Below, one piece after another: positions 6,753-15,374 of a stretch of 64,000 nt of DNA. How positions within the stretch are numbered: the stretch's first letter is position 1; every line of letters begins with the position of its first letter. This DNA is from Verrucomicrobiota bacterium (GTDB lineage: Bacteria; Verrucomicrobiota; Verrucomicrobiia; Opitutales; Opitutaceae), in assembly GCA_023433275.1 (NCBI GenBank), contig JAEZDN010000011.1, positions 1-64,000 of the forward strand. Direction: 5' to 3'. The notes beneath the pieces are model-generated. The model had not been told where the DNA came from, made no database searches, and saw nothing but the letters and a program-made list of their open reading frames with translations. The position numbers were made by a program, and so were the translations under genes.

Positions 6753-8113
6753 AATCCATGACCGCACGCCTGACGGCGGGTTACGCGCTGGCGGTGACTG
6801 GGGCGGTGGTCGTGGCGCTGGCCGCCGGACGCTGGTTGCTCGAGCGCGAAATGATCGGCGGCCTGAGCCTGTTGCACGAAGCCGAGTATCGCGAAGTGAT
6901 CCAGCAGCTCGGCGAGAGGCCGGACATCATGCCGGAGGAGGAGCTCGTGCGGCGCATGCGCGAGCATGCGGTGGCGGACGAGCACCTGTTCTTCTTCCAG
7001 GTCCACGTTGAGTCCGGGCGGGTGTTGTTCCGCTCGGCGACGCTCGGGGACACGATGTTGCCCGACCTGCCGGTGGCGGTGCGGCATTGGACGATGAACC
7101 TGCCGCCGCACGGCCGGGTGCACACGTCGGCCTTTGTGGCGGGAAAACGGCATTTCCAGATCGGCAGCCGGCTGGAGCCGATGGAGGTGCTGCTCGCCCA
7201 GTACACCCGGATGAGCCTCGGGCTCACCGCGCTGATGGCGATCGCGAGCCTCGGACTCGGTTACGGCATCAGCCGCGTGGCGGTGCGGCCGATCCGCGAC
7301 ATCGAGCGCACCGCGCGTCGAATCAACGCCGACAATCTGAGCGAGCGCATTCCCGTCACATCCGACCGGGACGAAGTGGCTGAGCTGGCGCGGTTGCTGA
7401 ACGCGATGTTCGACCGGCTCGAGGCGTCGTTCCGGCAGGTGCGGCAGTTTTCCGCCGATGCCTCGCACGAGTTGAAAACCCCGCTGACGCTCATCCGGCT
7501 CAACGCCGAGCGGCTGCGCACGAAGCTGGCCGACCATCCCGCGGGCGTCGCGGCCGTCGAGGATCTGCTCGAGGAGATCACGCAGATGAATCGCACCATC
7601 GAGAGCCTGTTGTTCCTAGCCAAGGCCGAGAGCGGGGCGCTGGTCTTGTCGCGCGAGCCCCATGACACGAAAAAATTCGTGGCCTCAATTGCCGAGGATG
7701 CCACGGTGCTCGCCGGGGACCGGGGCGTGCGCCTGAAAGTGGCGCGCAGCGAGCCGGGCACGGTGTGCTTTGACCAGGGTTTGTTGCGGCAGGTGCTGCT
7801 CAATCTCGTGAGCAATGCCGTGTCGGTGATGCCCGGCGGCGGCGAAGTGGAGCTGCGGTCCTATTTCAATGCCGGCCGCTGGCTGGTCGAGGTGCGGGAC
7901 GAGGGTCCCGGTCTCCCGCCGGACCAGCTGGTGCGGCTGTTCGAGCGCTTTGTGCAGCTGCCGCGGCCGGCGGGGGCTCAGCCCGGCGGCAGCGGGTTGG
8001 GGCTCGCGATTTGTCGCGGCATTGCCCGGCGGCATGGCGGCGAGGTGGTCGCGGCCAACCGGACCGACCGCGCCGGGCTGCTCGTGACGGTCGAATTGCC
8101 GGCCGAAGGATGA
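6749..8113 (+). CDS. Membrane sensor histidine kinase
   Basis: A 454-residue kinase with one transmembrane segment near residues 10-30, a periplasmic sensor of about 120 residues, a second segment near 152-172, HAMP (VRPIRDIERTARRINADNL), HisKA with the phospho-acceptor His240 in ADASHELKTPLTLIRLNAE, and HATPase with N box LLNLVSNAV, DEGPGLPPDQL and GGSGLGLAIC. It partners the overlapping response regulator. The stimulus is unknown. The gene context of envelope modification enzymes resembles PmrB- or QseC-like systems, but the sensor domain gives no diagnostic motif. Its last codons overlap operator B. Confidence 0.92.
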   Translation: MKSMTARLTAGYALAVTGAVVVALAAGRWLLEREMIGGLSLLHEAEYREVIQQLGERPDIMPEEELVRRMREHAVADEHLFFFQVHVESGRVLFRSATLGDTMLPDLPVAVRHWTMNLPPHGRVHTSAFVAGKRHFQIGSRLEPMEVLLAQYTRMSLGLTALMAIASLGLGYGISRVAVRPIRDIERTARRINADNLSERIPVTSDRDEVAELARLLNAMFDRLEASFRQVRQFSADASHELKTPLTLIRLNAERLRTKLADHPAGVAAVEDLLEEITQMNRTIESLLFLAKAESGALVLSREPHDTKKFVASIAEDATVLAGDRGVRLKVARSEPGTVCFDQGLLRQVLLNLVSNAVSVMPGGGEVELRSYFNAGRWLVEVRDEGPGLPPDQLVRLFERFVQLPRPAGAQPGGSGLGLAICRGIARRHGGEVVAANRTDRAGLLVTVELPAEG

Positions 8114-8147
8114 ACGAAAATTAATCGGGCGTTCACGGCGGGTTCAT
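8110..8147 (+). promoter_or_regulatory. Response-regulator-type operator B: 11-bp-spaced half-sites
   Basis: Half-sites ATTAAT (8120), GTTCAC (8131) and GTTCAT (8142) with an inverse ATGAAC at 8110 have the same spacing as operator A. The identical GGCGGGTTCAT core is preserved. It lies at the end of the kinase gene and 22 bases before the first LTA-synthase-like gene, suggesting a second promoter controlled by the same regulator. Confidence 0.72.
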
Positions 8148-8169
8148 CTCCCCGTGGGAGGATGCGGTC

Positions 8170-10221
8170 ATGTTCCGCGCGCTGTCTTCCCGGTCCGGCC
8201 GTTGGCGGGGTGGTCCGGGCCGTCTGCTTTACCGCCGCCATGGCGCGGTGCTGATTTTCCTCGGCGTCTTCGGCGCGATCGCGCTGCTGACGCGCACGGC
8301 GCTGCTGATCCGCGAGGCGCGGGAGGTCACCTGGGATGCCAGCCTGGTGGCGGCTTTTGGCTGGGGACTGATTTACGACCTGGCCGCGGCCGGCTTCGCG
8401 GCCTTGCCGCTGGTGATCCTGCTTGCGGCTTTGCCGGAAAACTGGGGCGAAAGGACGTGGCAACGCGCCGTGACGCACGCGGCTGGCGGTTTGTTGCTGG
8501 CGGGGCTGATCTTCGGGGCGCTGGCGGAGGGCGCCTTCTGGGATGAGTTCGGCACCCGCTTCAATTTCATCGCGGTGGACTATCTCGTCTACACGACGGA
8601 GGTCACCGCCAACATCCGGGAGTCGTACAACCTGCCGGTGATCGGGCTGGTCGCGGCGGGCGGCGCCTGGCTGTTCGGGGTGGGTCTGGCAGCGACCGGT
8701 TTGCCCGCCGCGTGGCTGGCGCATGCGGCGGAATCGGCGCGCTCGCGCTGGATGGCCGCGGGCGCGTGGTCGGCGGTGTTGCTCGCGCCGGGCCTCGCCG
8801 TCGATCAGGAGCAGCTCCCGGCGTTTCGGAACAACTACAACCGCGAGCTGGCGAAGGACGGCGTGTGGTCGCTGTTCGCGGCGTTCCGAGACAACGAGCT
8901 CGATTACGCGCAGTTTTACCGCACGCGATCCGAGCGCGCCGTGTTCGAGCGGTTGCATGATGAACTGGCCGAGGATGGCGCGGTGGTGTTGCGCCGCGGC
9001 GAGCCGGACACGCTGCGCTACGTGCGCAACGACGGGCCGGCGCTGCGGCCCAACGTCATCCAGATCACCGTCGAGAGCCTGAGCGCGGACTTCCTCGGCA
9101 TTTTCAACCATGCCTCCAACCTCACGCCCAACCTGACCGAGATCGCGGCGCAAAGCCTCGTTTTCGACAACTTCTACGCCACGGGCACGCGGACCGATCG
9201 TGGCATGGAGGCGCTCACGCTCTCGATCCCGCCGACGCCCGGCCGGTCGATCGTGAAGCGTCCGCGCAACGGCGACCTGTTCACGCTCGGCTCGGTGTTC
9301 CGCGCGCAGGGATACGACACGGCGTTCCTCTACGGCGGGTACGGCTATTTCGACAACATGAACACCTTCTTCGGCGGCAACGGCTACCGCGTGGTGGATC
9401 GCAACAGCGTGAGCCGGGACGACATCACCTTCGCCAACGCGTGGGGCGCGTGCGACGAGGACCTGTTCCGCTGGACGTTGCGCGAGGCCGATGCGGGCGC
9501 GGCGAGCGGCCGTCCGTTCCACTATTTTGTCATGACGACGTCGAACCACCGGCCGTTCACGTTTCCCGAGGGGCGCATCGACCTGCCGTCGCGGACCTCG
9601 GGGCGCGCCGGGGCGGTGAAATACACGGACCATGCCATCGGCCAGTTCCTGCGCGAGGCGGCGGCACGGCCGTGGTTCAAGGACACCGTATTCGTGATCG
9701 TGGCCGACCATTGCGCGTCGAGCGCGGGCAAGACGGAGCTGCCGGTGCAGAATTACCACATCCCGCTGATCATTTATGCGCCCGGCGGACAGATCGCGCC
9801 CGGGCGCATCAAGACGATCACCAGCCAGATCGATTACGCGCCCACGCTGCTGGGATTGCTCAACTGGAGCTACCCGTCGCGCTTCTTCGGGCACGATGTT
9901 CGCAAGATCGACCCGGCCGAGGCGCATGCGCTGGTCGGCACTTATCAGAAGCTGGGGCATTTGGAGAAGGGCGAGTTCGTCGTGCTGGGGCCACAGCACG
10001 ACGCCCGAACCTACCGCTACGAAGCGGGCTCCGGCGCGCTTGTGCCGGTGGCGCCCAGCGATTGCGCCGAGGAGGAAGCGGTCAGTTATTACCAGGCGGC
10101 GAGCATTCTGTACCAACGCGGGCTGTACCGCGCGGTATCGCCCGAAGAACAGGAACGCGTCATGGCCGGGCCGGGCCCGCGCAAGGTGGCCGCGGCTCAA
10201 CGCCCGGTTCACTCCTTCTGA
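8170..10221 (+). CDS. LTA synthase / sulfatase-fold membrane phosphotransferase 1
   Basis: A 683-residue integral membrane enzyme. About five transmembrane segments in the first 210 residues precede an extracytoplasmic alkaline-phosphatase-superfamily domain. Candidate catalytic features are Glu302 in QITVESLSADFLG, nucleophile Thr342 in GTRTDRGMEAL, and Asp513-His514 in VADHC. Family members transfer phosphoglycerol or phosphoethanolamine to glycolipids, glucans or lipid A. Gram-negative relatives exist, so teichoic acid need not be made. The next gene is a diverged paralogue overlapping by one base (TGATG). The substrate is unknown. The context of regulator, PAP2 phosphatase and barrel protein suggests regulated surface charge or lipid modification. 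Confidence 0.85.
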   Translation: MFRALSSRSGRWRGGPGRLLYRRHGAVLIFLGVFGAIALLTRTALLIREAREVTWDASLVAAFGWGLIYDLAAAGFAALPLVILLAALPENWGERTWQRAVTHAAGGLLLAGLIFGALAEGAFWDEFGTRFNFIAVDYLVYTTEVTANIRESYNLPVIGLVAAGGAWLFGVGLAATGLPAAWLAHAAESARSRWMAAGAWSAVLLAPGLAVDQEQLPAFRNNYNRELAKDGVWSLFAAFRDNELDYAQFYRTRSERAVFERLHDELAEDGAVVLRRGEPDTLRYVRNDGPALRPNVIQITVESLSADFLGIFNHASNLTPNLTEIAAQSLVFDNFYATGTRTDRGMEALTLSIPPTPGRSIVKRPRNGDLFTLGSVFRAQGYDTAFLYGGYGYFDNMNTFFGGNGYRVVDRNSVSRDDITFANAWGACDEDLFRWTLREADAGAASGRPFHYFVMTTSNHRPFTFPEGRIDLPSRTSGRAGAVKYTDHAIGQFLREAAARPWFKDTVFVIVADHCASSAGKTELPVQNYHIPLIIYAPGGQIAPGRIKTITSQIDYAPTLLGLLNWSYPSRFFGHDVRKIDPAEAHALVGTYQKLGHLEKGEFVVLGPQHDARTYRYEAGSGALVPVAPSDCAEEEAVSYYQAASILYQRGLYRAVSPEEQERVMAGPGPRKVAAAQRPVHSF

Positions 10222-12260
10222 TGCAAACCCCGGTCCCGGCCGCTGGCTTTGCCCGATCGGCGAGCGCCGTTTCCGCGCCGGACGATCCGGGATGCTTCGG
10301 CTGGACGGCGCCCTTCCTGGTTTATGCGGGCCTGGGTCTGAGCTTGCAGACCGGCATGAGGATCGCGCTGCTGGCCGCCTTTCACGCGAAGCTGGGGCCG
10401 ATGACGGAACTGCCCGCGTTGTTGGTGATGGGGCTGCGGTTCGATGTGCTGCTCATGAGTTACCTGCTGATTCCCGCGTGGCTGGTGGCCGGACTGGCGC
10501 CGGCGGGATGGGAGGGGGGCGTGAAGGCGGCTTTGCGCGCATACCTGCTGCTGCTGCTCGGGGTGATGACGTTCCTCGAGTGCGCGACCTGGCCTGCGTT
10601 GCGGGAGTTCGGCAGCCGGCCCGAGGCGTTGTTCCTGGAATATTTGAACCATGGCGGGCAGGTCGCGGCACTGGTGCTTTCAGGCTTCTGGCTCGAGTGC
10701 CTGGTGGCGGTGGTGGCGATCGGGGGAATGCTTTGGCTGGCGCGGGGACGGCTGCAGTGGGCGACGGGCCGGGCCTGGCCGCGCTGGGGGGTGCGGTTGA
10801 TAATGCTCCCGCTGGGGATAGCGCTCTTGTTGGCGGGCGCGCGGTCGAGCTTTGGTCACCGGCCGGCCAACCTGAGCACGGCGGCGTTTTCGCAGAATCA
10901 CTTCCATAACGAGTTCGCGCTCAATTCCACCTACACGTTGCTCTATGCGCTCTACCGGCGATCGCACGAGACGGATACGGCGCGGGATTACGGACACTTG
11001 TCCACGGATCGCATTCTCGCGCTCACGCGCCAGGAAACCACGGTGCCGGCTAATTCCTACCTGCCGTTGTCCGGCGGGAGCCAGGCGACGTTGCACCGCC
11101 AGGAACCACTGGTGGCGCGGGCTGGACCGCCGCCCAACGTGGTGGTCGTCCTGCTTGAGAGCCTGGGCGCCGAGTACACCGATCACGTGGCGGGTGGAGG
11201 CCTGACGCCGAACATCGAGCGGCTCGCGGCGGAGGGGATCGCCTTCGAGAACCTGTTCTCCACCGGCACGCGCACGGCCCGCGGCATCGAGGCGGTGGTG
11301 GCGGGATTCTTTCCCACGCCCGCGCGCCCGGTGCTGAAGCTGGGCAAGGCGCAGCGCAATTTCTTCACGGCGGCGGATATGTTCCGCCGCGAGGGATACA
11401 CCACGCATTTCATCTATGGCGGCGAGGCCAACTTCGACGAGATGAAGTCGTTCTTCGTCGGCAACGGCGTGCAAAAAGTCTGGGACCAGCGGGTGCTGCA
11501 GAAGCCGGGTCAGGCCGTCGGCGTCTGGGGCATTCATGATGAAGACCTGTTTCTCGAGGCGGATGCGATTTTCCGGCAGCAGGGCGACCGGCCGTTCTTC
11601 GCGGTGATGCTCTCGACGTCGAACCATTCGCCCTACGATTACCCGGAGGGAAGGATCGAGCCCCACCCGGCGTTTCCGGACGCGTCGCCGGAAAACGCGA
11701 TCAAATTCACGGACCACGCGCTCGGGAAATTCTTCGAGCGGGCGCGCACCTCGCCTTATTATCAGAATACGATCTTCGTGGTCGTGGCGGACCACGGCAC
11801 GCGGGTGAGCGGCGACCAGTTGATCCCGCTGTACAAGTTCCACGTGCCCGCGATGATCATTGGCCCGCCGGACCTGGTGCCACGGCGCACGGTCAGCGCC
11901 GTGGCCTCGCAGGTGGACCTGATGCCCACGGTGCTCGGATTGACCGGCCGCGCGTGGACGCATCCGATGATGGGGCGCAATTTGCTCGACCCGGCGGGGG
12001 GTGACCTATCGGACCCGCACCACGGCCGCGCGCTGCTGCAGTATGAAACGCATTTCGGCTACTGGAAGGACCGGGAGATCGTGATCCTCCGGCCGGATCT
12101 CGCGCCCGCGCAGTTCCGGGTGGCAATGACGCGGGAGGTCGGGCGTGACCGGTTCCAGCTCACGCCCGAGCCAGCCGATCCCAAACTGGTGGAGGAGGCC
12201 TTGGCGCACAGCTTGTTGCCGGGGCATTTGTACCAGGAGCGGTTGTATCGGCTGGAGTGA
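10221..12260 (+). CDS. LTA synthase / sulfatase-fold membrane phosphotransferase 2
   Basis: A 679-residue paralogue of the preceding enzyme with a multi-span N-terminus (about residues 25-210) and a catalytic domain holding Glu313 in VVLLESLGAEY, nucleophile Thr352 in STGTRTARGIEA, and Asp524-His525 in VADHGTRVSG. ATG 10221 shares a base with the upstream TGA, indicating coupled translation. Sequence differs enough from copy 1 that the pair probably uses different acceptors or acts sequentially. As with copy 1, phosphoglycerol or phosphoethanolamine transfer is inferred from the family only. Confidence 0.85.
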   Translation: MQTPVPAAGFARSASAVSAPDDPGCFGWTAPFLVYAGLGLSLQTGMRIALLAAFHAKLGPMTELPALLVMGLRFDVLLMSYLLIPAWLVAGLAPAGWEGGVKAALRAYLLLLLGVMTFLECATWPALREFGSRPEALFLEYLNHGGQVAALVLSGFWLECLVAVVAIGGMLWLARGRLQWATGRAWPRWGVRLIMLPLGIALLLAGARSSFGHRPANLSTAAFSQNHFHNEFALNSTYTLLYALYRRSHETDTARDYGHLSTDRILALTRQETTVPANSYLPLSGGSQATLHRQEPLVARAGPPPNVVVVLLESLGAEYTDHVAGGGLTPNIERLAAEGIAFENLFSTGTRTARGIEAVVAGFFPTPARPVLKLGKAQRNFFTAADMFRREGYTTHFIYGGEANFDEMKSFFVGNGVQKVWDQRVLQKPGQAVGVWGIHDEDLFLEADAIFRQQGDRPFFAVMLSTSNHSPYDYPEGRIEPHPAFPDASPENAIKFTDHALGKFFERARTSPYYQNTIFVVVADHGTRVSGDQLIPLYKFHVPAMIIGPPDLVPRRTVSAVASQVDLMPTVLGLTGRAWTHPMMGRNLLDPAGGDLSDPHHGRALLQYETHFGYWKDREIVILRPDLAPAQFRVAMTREVGRDRFQLTPEPADPKLVEEALAHSLLPGHLYQERLYRLE

Positions 12261-13303
12261 GCCTGCCCGCCTTGAAAATCCTGGGGCCACGCTTGGGAAA
12301 ATTTGGGCCAGCCCATCCCGCCACCTCGCCACCTCCTGGCAGGAGACTGGTTGGAGGCGATACGGCATCGGCGCGGTGGGCGGGCGTTCCAAATCGCCTG
12401 CAAGCAGGCTCCTACAGCCCGTTCAGGCTCCGCCGTGCGGCCCTCGTCGCGGGCGCGCTCCTGCTTTTTTCCACCTCGCTCCCGGCCCAATCGGGCATCG
12501 AAGACGACGAGATGAAAATCCGCGGTGTGTTCAATTCCAGCCTGCCGGGGACGCAGCGGAAGAACAGCCTGCGGCTCACGTTTCACCCGCGTTTTGGCGA
12601 CGTGATGGAACGCGACCACGTGCGCGTGCCGCTGGGCCTGCGCTACGGGCTCACGTCGGATTGGGAAGTGGCGGCGGGTCTCGAGGGGTATTTTTCCCAC
12701 GGGTTGCGGGATGCGGCCTGGTTCGACCGGAGCGGGTTGTCGAAGATGGGCCTGGGCACCAAATACCGGCTGGGACAAGTCGGGCAGAGTGCGTGGGATT
12801 CGGCGGTGGGGCTGGATTTCAGCACGCCGATCGGCGATCCGCCGATGGAAATCACCGACGGGCTGAAGCATTACGCGCCTTACATCGCGTTCTCGCGCCG
12901 GTGGGAGAATGACCCGCGCTGGCGCATTTTCTGGAACGTGGGGGCCGACTTGGTTTCGGCGACGGACATTTTGGGCCGGCTGGACAAGAACGAGCTCGGA
13001 GCGGACGCGTTGTCGGTGACGGCGGGAACGGTGTTCGACCGCGGCCCATGGCATTACACGCTCGAGGCGGAACTGACCAGCACGGGGCCCTTTGGCGGAC
13101 CGGCGCACGAGGTGTTCGCGATCCGCCCGGGTGTGCTCTGGGAAGTGCCCGAACGACTTACTGGGCGCGTGGGCGGGAAGTGGGTGGTGGGCGCGGGCCT
13201 GCGCACGAGTTTCGGCCCCGATGGCACCGACGTGGGCGGCAGCGTGAAAGTCCGGGTGAACTTCGATTTCAAGCGATGGTGGCGGAAGAAGTTCAGCCGG
13301 TGA
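12257..13303 (+). CDS. Putative outer-membrane beta-barrel-like protein
   Basis: A 348-residue frame starting at GTG 12257 in a GTGA overlap with the preceding stop. A signal-peptide-like stretch (RRAALVAGALLLFSTSLPAQS) begins only near residue 58. The remainder has alternating strands, for example VRVPLGLRYGLTSDWEVAAGLEGYF, and ends VNFDFKRWWRKKFSR. The function is not recognised; a surface or transporter-like barrel is likely. The true start is uncertain. No ATG lies before the signal peptide, and the preceding residues VPNRLQAGSYS are translated REP arm. An insertion may therefore have replaced the original start region, or the long coupled start may be used with a hidden signal. Confidence 0.6.
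   Translation: MSLPALKILGPRLGKFGPAHPATSPPPGRRLVGGDTASARWAGVPNRLQAGSYSPFRLRRAALVAGALLLFSTSLPAQSGIEDDEMKIRGVFNSSLPGTQRKNSLRLTFHPRFGDVMERDHVRVPLGLRYGLTSDWEVAAGLEGYFSHGLRDAAWFDRSGLSKMGLGTKYRLGQVGQSAWDSAVGLDFSTPIGDPPMEITDGLKHYAPYIAFSRRWENDPRWRIFWNVGADLVSATDILGRLDKNELGADALSVTAGTVFDRGPWHYTLEAELTSTGPFGGPAHEVFAIRPGVLWEVPERLTGRVGGKWVVGAGLRTSFGPDGTDVGGSVKVRVNFDFKRWWRKKFSR
12393..12415. repeat. Single REP arm, family R2, inside coding frame
   Basis: ATCGCCTGCAAGCAGGCTCC plus TAC is the inverse of GTAGGAGCCTGCTTGCAGGC. It is one arm of the R2 element found as doublets at 48845, 50988 and 54239. In frame it is translated as NRLQAGSY near the N-terminus of the barrel-like protein. Confidence 0.8.
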
Positions 13304-14052
13304 GGAGCGCGGAAAAAGCGGCGAGGTGGACGGCGGACACGCCACGGGTGTGGGTGGCGCTGCTGGCGGGTTTCCTGGGTTTGCTCGAGGCGACCTCGAT
13401 CGACCTGTGGGTGCAGGATCATTTCTACGATTTCGAGCACGGACGCTGGCTGGTCGACGCTGCCGATCCGCTGGGCCGGCTGCTGTTCTATGATGGACCA
13501 AAGATACTCATCATCCTCACGGCGCTCGGGCTTTTGGCATTGGTGCTCGGGCCGGCGCGCTGGCGGGAGCGGTGGCGGTTGGAGCGGCGCGGCCTGGGAA
13601 TCGCGATACTGACGGTGGTTACGGTTCCAGCGCTCGCCGGGATCGGCAAAGAAGTAACCAATATTTTCTGTCCCGCGCAAATCCGCCGCTATGGCGGTGA
13701 TGTGCCCTACGTGAAGTTATGCGGGGTGTATCCGACGGGCGACCAGCCGGAGCGGCGCGGGCGTTGTTTTCCGGCCGGGCACGCGAGCGGCGGCTTTGCG
13801 TTGCTGGGGCTGGCGGGTTTGCGCCGCACGCGCGCGTGGAGGCGCGGGGCGATCGCGCTTGGCCTGGCGGCCGGTTGGCTGATGGGCGGTTACCAGATGC
13901 TCAAGGGCGCGCATTATCTCAGCCACACGGTGGCGACGATGTTGCTCGCGTTGGTGGTGATGCTGGCTTGGCGGCGAGTGGTGCATCCGATGCCGGATGG
14001 GGACACCCGGTGCCAGCGTGCAGGGTACCCGCAAGGGAACGCTGGGGGATAG
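13276..14052 (+). CDS. PAP2-family membrane phosphatase
   Basis: A membrane phosphatase of about 258 residues with the PAP2 signatures RCFPAGHASGGF near residue 165 and GAHYLSHTVATML near 210, plus an upstream basic segment (KEVTNIFCPAQIRRYGG). Several hydrophobic helices are present (VWVALLAGFLGLLEA, ILIILTALGLLALVL, IAILTVVTVPALAG). PAP2 enzymes with this topology dephosphorylate lipid A or undecaprenyl-type lipids, which fits its place at the end of the regulated envelope operon. ATG 13276 overlaps the upstream gene by 28 bases; GTG 13300, in a GTGA overlap, is an equally credible start. The stop codon TAG is part of the repeat at 14048. Confidence 0.8.
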   Translation: MVAEEVQPVRSAEKAARWTADTPRVWVALLAGFLGLLEATSIDLWVQDHFYDFEHGRWLVDAADPLGRLLFYDGPKILIILTALGLLALVLGPARWRERWRLERRGLGIAILTVVTVPALAGIGKEVTNIFCPAQIRRYGGDVPYVKLCGVYPTGDQPERRGRCFPAGHASGGFALLGLAGLRRTRAWRRGAIALGLAAGWLMGGYQMLKGAHYLSHTVATMLLALVVMLAWRRVVHPMPDGDTRCQRAGYPQGNAGG

Positions 14053-14120
14053 GGCGAGTCGTCCGGACGAGCCGAACGTTCACCTTCATCCCGACGGCCG
14101 TTCGGAGGACTCGCCCTACC
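14048..14120. repeat. Inverted REP-like doublet, family R5 (TAGGGCGAGTC)
   Basis: The arm GATAGGGCGAGTCGTCCG at 14048 and its inverse ending GGACTCGCCCTACC at 14120 flank a spacer of about 30 bases. The left arm supplies the PAP2 stop codon. The element lies between convergent PAP2 and radical SAM genes and may also terminate transcription. Confidence 0.7.
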
Positions 14121-14141
14121 AAACGGGGTTTCGGAGACCGT

Positions 14142-15233
14142 CTACAGGAACTCCAGCTGCGTGCCGCCGGGGCGGCGGAAGTGGGCGGTGGAAAGGGTGA
14201 ACGCGGTGCGGTTGAGGCCGGCGCGGCGGGCGGAGACTTCGAAGAGCTGCTTCATCTGGTCGGCAAGGAGGCCCTCGCCCCGCATGCGTTTGCCGTAGGT
14301 GGCGTCGTAAAGCTTCCCGCCGTGAAGATCGCGCAGGCGGCTGAGGATGCGTTCCTTCTTCGTCGGGAACGTGCGGTCGAGCCAGTCGATAAACACGTCC
14401 TTCACCGCGAAGGGCAGCCGGAGCAGGACGTACGACGCGCGTTGGGCGCCGGCGGCGGCGACGGCGTCGAGGATGGCGGGCACCTCGTGGTCCGTCAGGC
14501 CGGGGATGATGGGCGCGACCAGCACGTTCACGGGCACGCCGGCGTCGCGCAGCATCCGGATGGCGCGCAGGCGGTGTTCCGGCCGGGCGGCGCGCGGCTC
14601 GAGGCGGCCGGCGAGTTCGGCGTCGAGCGACGTGACGCTGACCGAGACCGAAACGCAGTCGTACCGCGCCAGTTCCGCGAGGAGGTCGAGGTCGCGCGTG
14701 ATGAGGAAATTCTTCGTGATGATGCCGACCGGCTGGCGGAATTCCGCGAGCACCTCCAAGCAGCCCCGCGTGAGGCGGAAGTGGCGCTCGATGGGCTGGT
14801 AACAATCGGTGGCGCCGCTCATCATGATCGGCTCCGGGCGCCAGCGGGGCGAGGAGAGCTCGGCGCGCAGGAGCGCGGGCGCGCGTTGCTTGACGAGGAT
14901 CCTCGTCTCGAAATCGATGCCGCTGCTCCAGCCGAGGTATTCGTGGTAAGGCCGGGCGAAGCAATAGGCGCAGCCGTGCTCGCAGCCGCGGTAGCAGTTG
15001 AGGCCCCAGCCGCGGCCGACGTCAGGGCTGTCATTGCGGGTGAGGATCGATTCCGACGCGTCGAAATAAAACTGGGTCCTCGGGTGCGGTCGCTCGACGG
15101 GCACGCCATGCTCGTCGAGTTCGGCGAAATCCTCGTCGGGTGAAATGGTGATGCGCTCGAAGCGGTTGGTGGGATTCAACGCCGTGCCGCGCCCGGGAGC
15201 GGGCGTGGGGGAGGGGGCGGGGCGCGGCGTCAT
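14142..15233 (-). CDS. PA0069-type radical SAM protein
   Basis: A 363-residue protein with the radical SAM cluster motif CEHGCAYC (CxxxCxxC) within NCYRGCEHGCAYCFARPYHEY. The following SSGIDFETRILVK, SGATDCYQPIE and IITKNFLITRDLDLL blocks are typical of the PA0069/SplB-like family. The precise reaction is not known. SplB itself repairs spore photoproduct, but this subgroup is widespread in non-sporulating bacteria. It is transcribed alone, divergent from the LacI regulator, with the palindrome at 15295-15311 in the shared upstream space. Confidence 0.85.
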   Translation of the reverse strand: MTPRPAPSPTPAPGRGTALNPTNRFERITISPDEDFAELDEHGVPVERPHPRTQFYFDASESILTRNDSPDVGRGWGLNCYRGCEHGCAYCFARPYHEYLGWSSGIDFETRILVKQRAPALLRAELSSPRWRPEPIMMSGATDCYQPIERHFRLTRGCLEVLAEFRQPVGIITKNFLITRDLDLLAELARYDCVSVSVSVTSLDAELAGRLEPRAARPEHRLRAIRMLRDAGVPVNVLVAPIIPGLTDHEVPAILDAVAAAGAQRASYVLLRLPFAVKDVFIDWLDRTFPTKKERILSRLRDLHGGKLYDATYGKRMRGEGLLADQMKQLFEVSARRAGLNRTAFTLSTAHFRRPGGTQLEFL

Positions 15234-15294
15234 GCTTTCAGGTTAGCGCGGGCGGCGCGAATGCCAGAAATAATCCGAGCCACGCCCAAGGCTC

Positions 15295-15311
15295 CTGACA
15301 GTTCCTGTCAG
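15295..15311. promoter_or_regulatory. Palindromic operator candidate upstream of LacI regulator
   Basis: CTGACAGTTCCTGTCAG is a perfect 7-3-7 inverted repeat, 64 bases before the LacI-type start and 61 bases before the divergent radical SAM start. Symmetric sites of this length are typical for LacI-family dimers, so autoregulation is plausible. I did not find a second copy in the window. Confidence 0.55.
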
Positions 15312-15374
15312 CCCGCACGCGCTTCCGGCTTTAGGCTTGTTGGCCGCGCCGGGCTTTGGCCATGTTGTCGCGCC

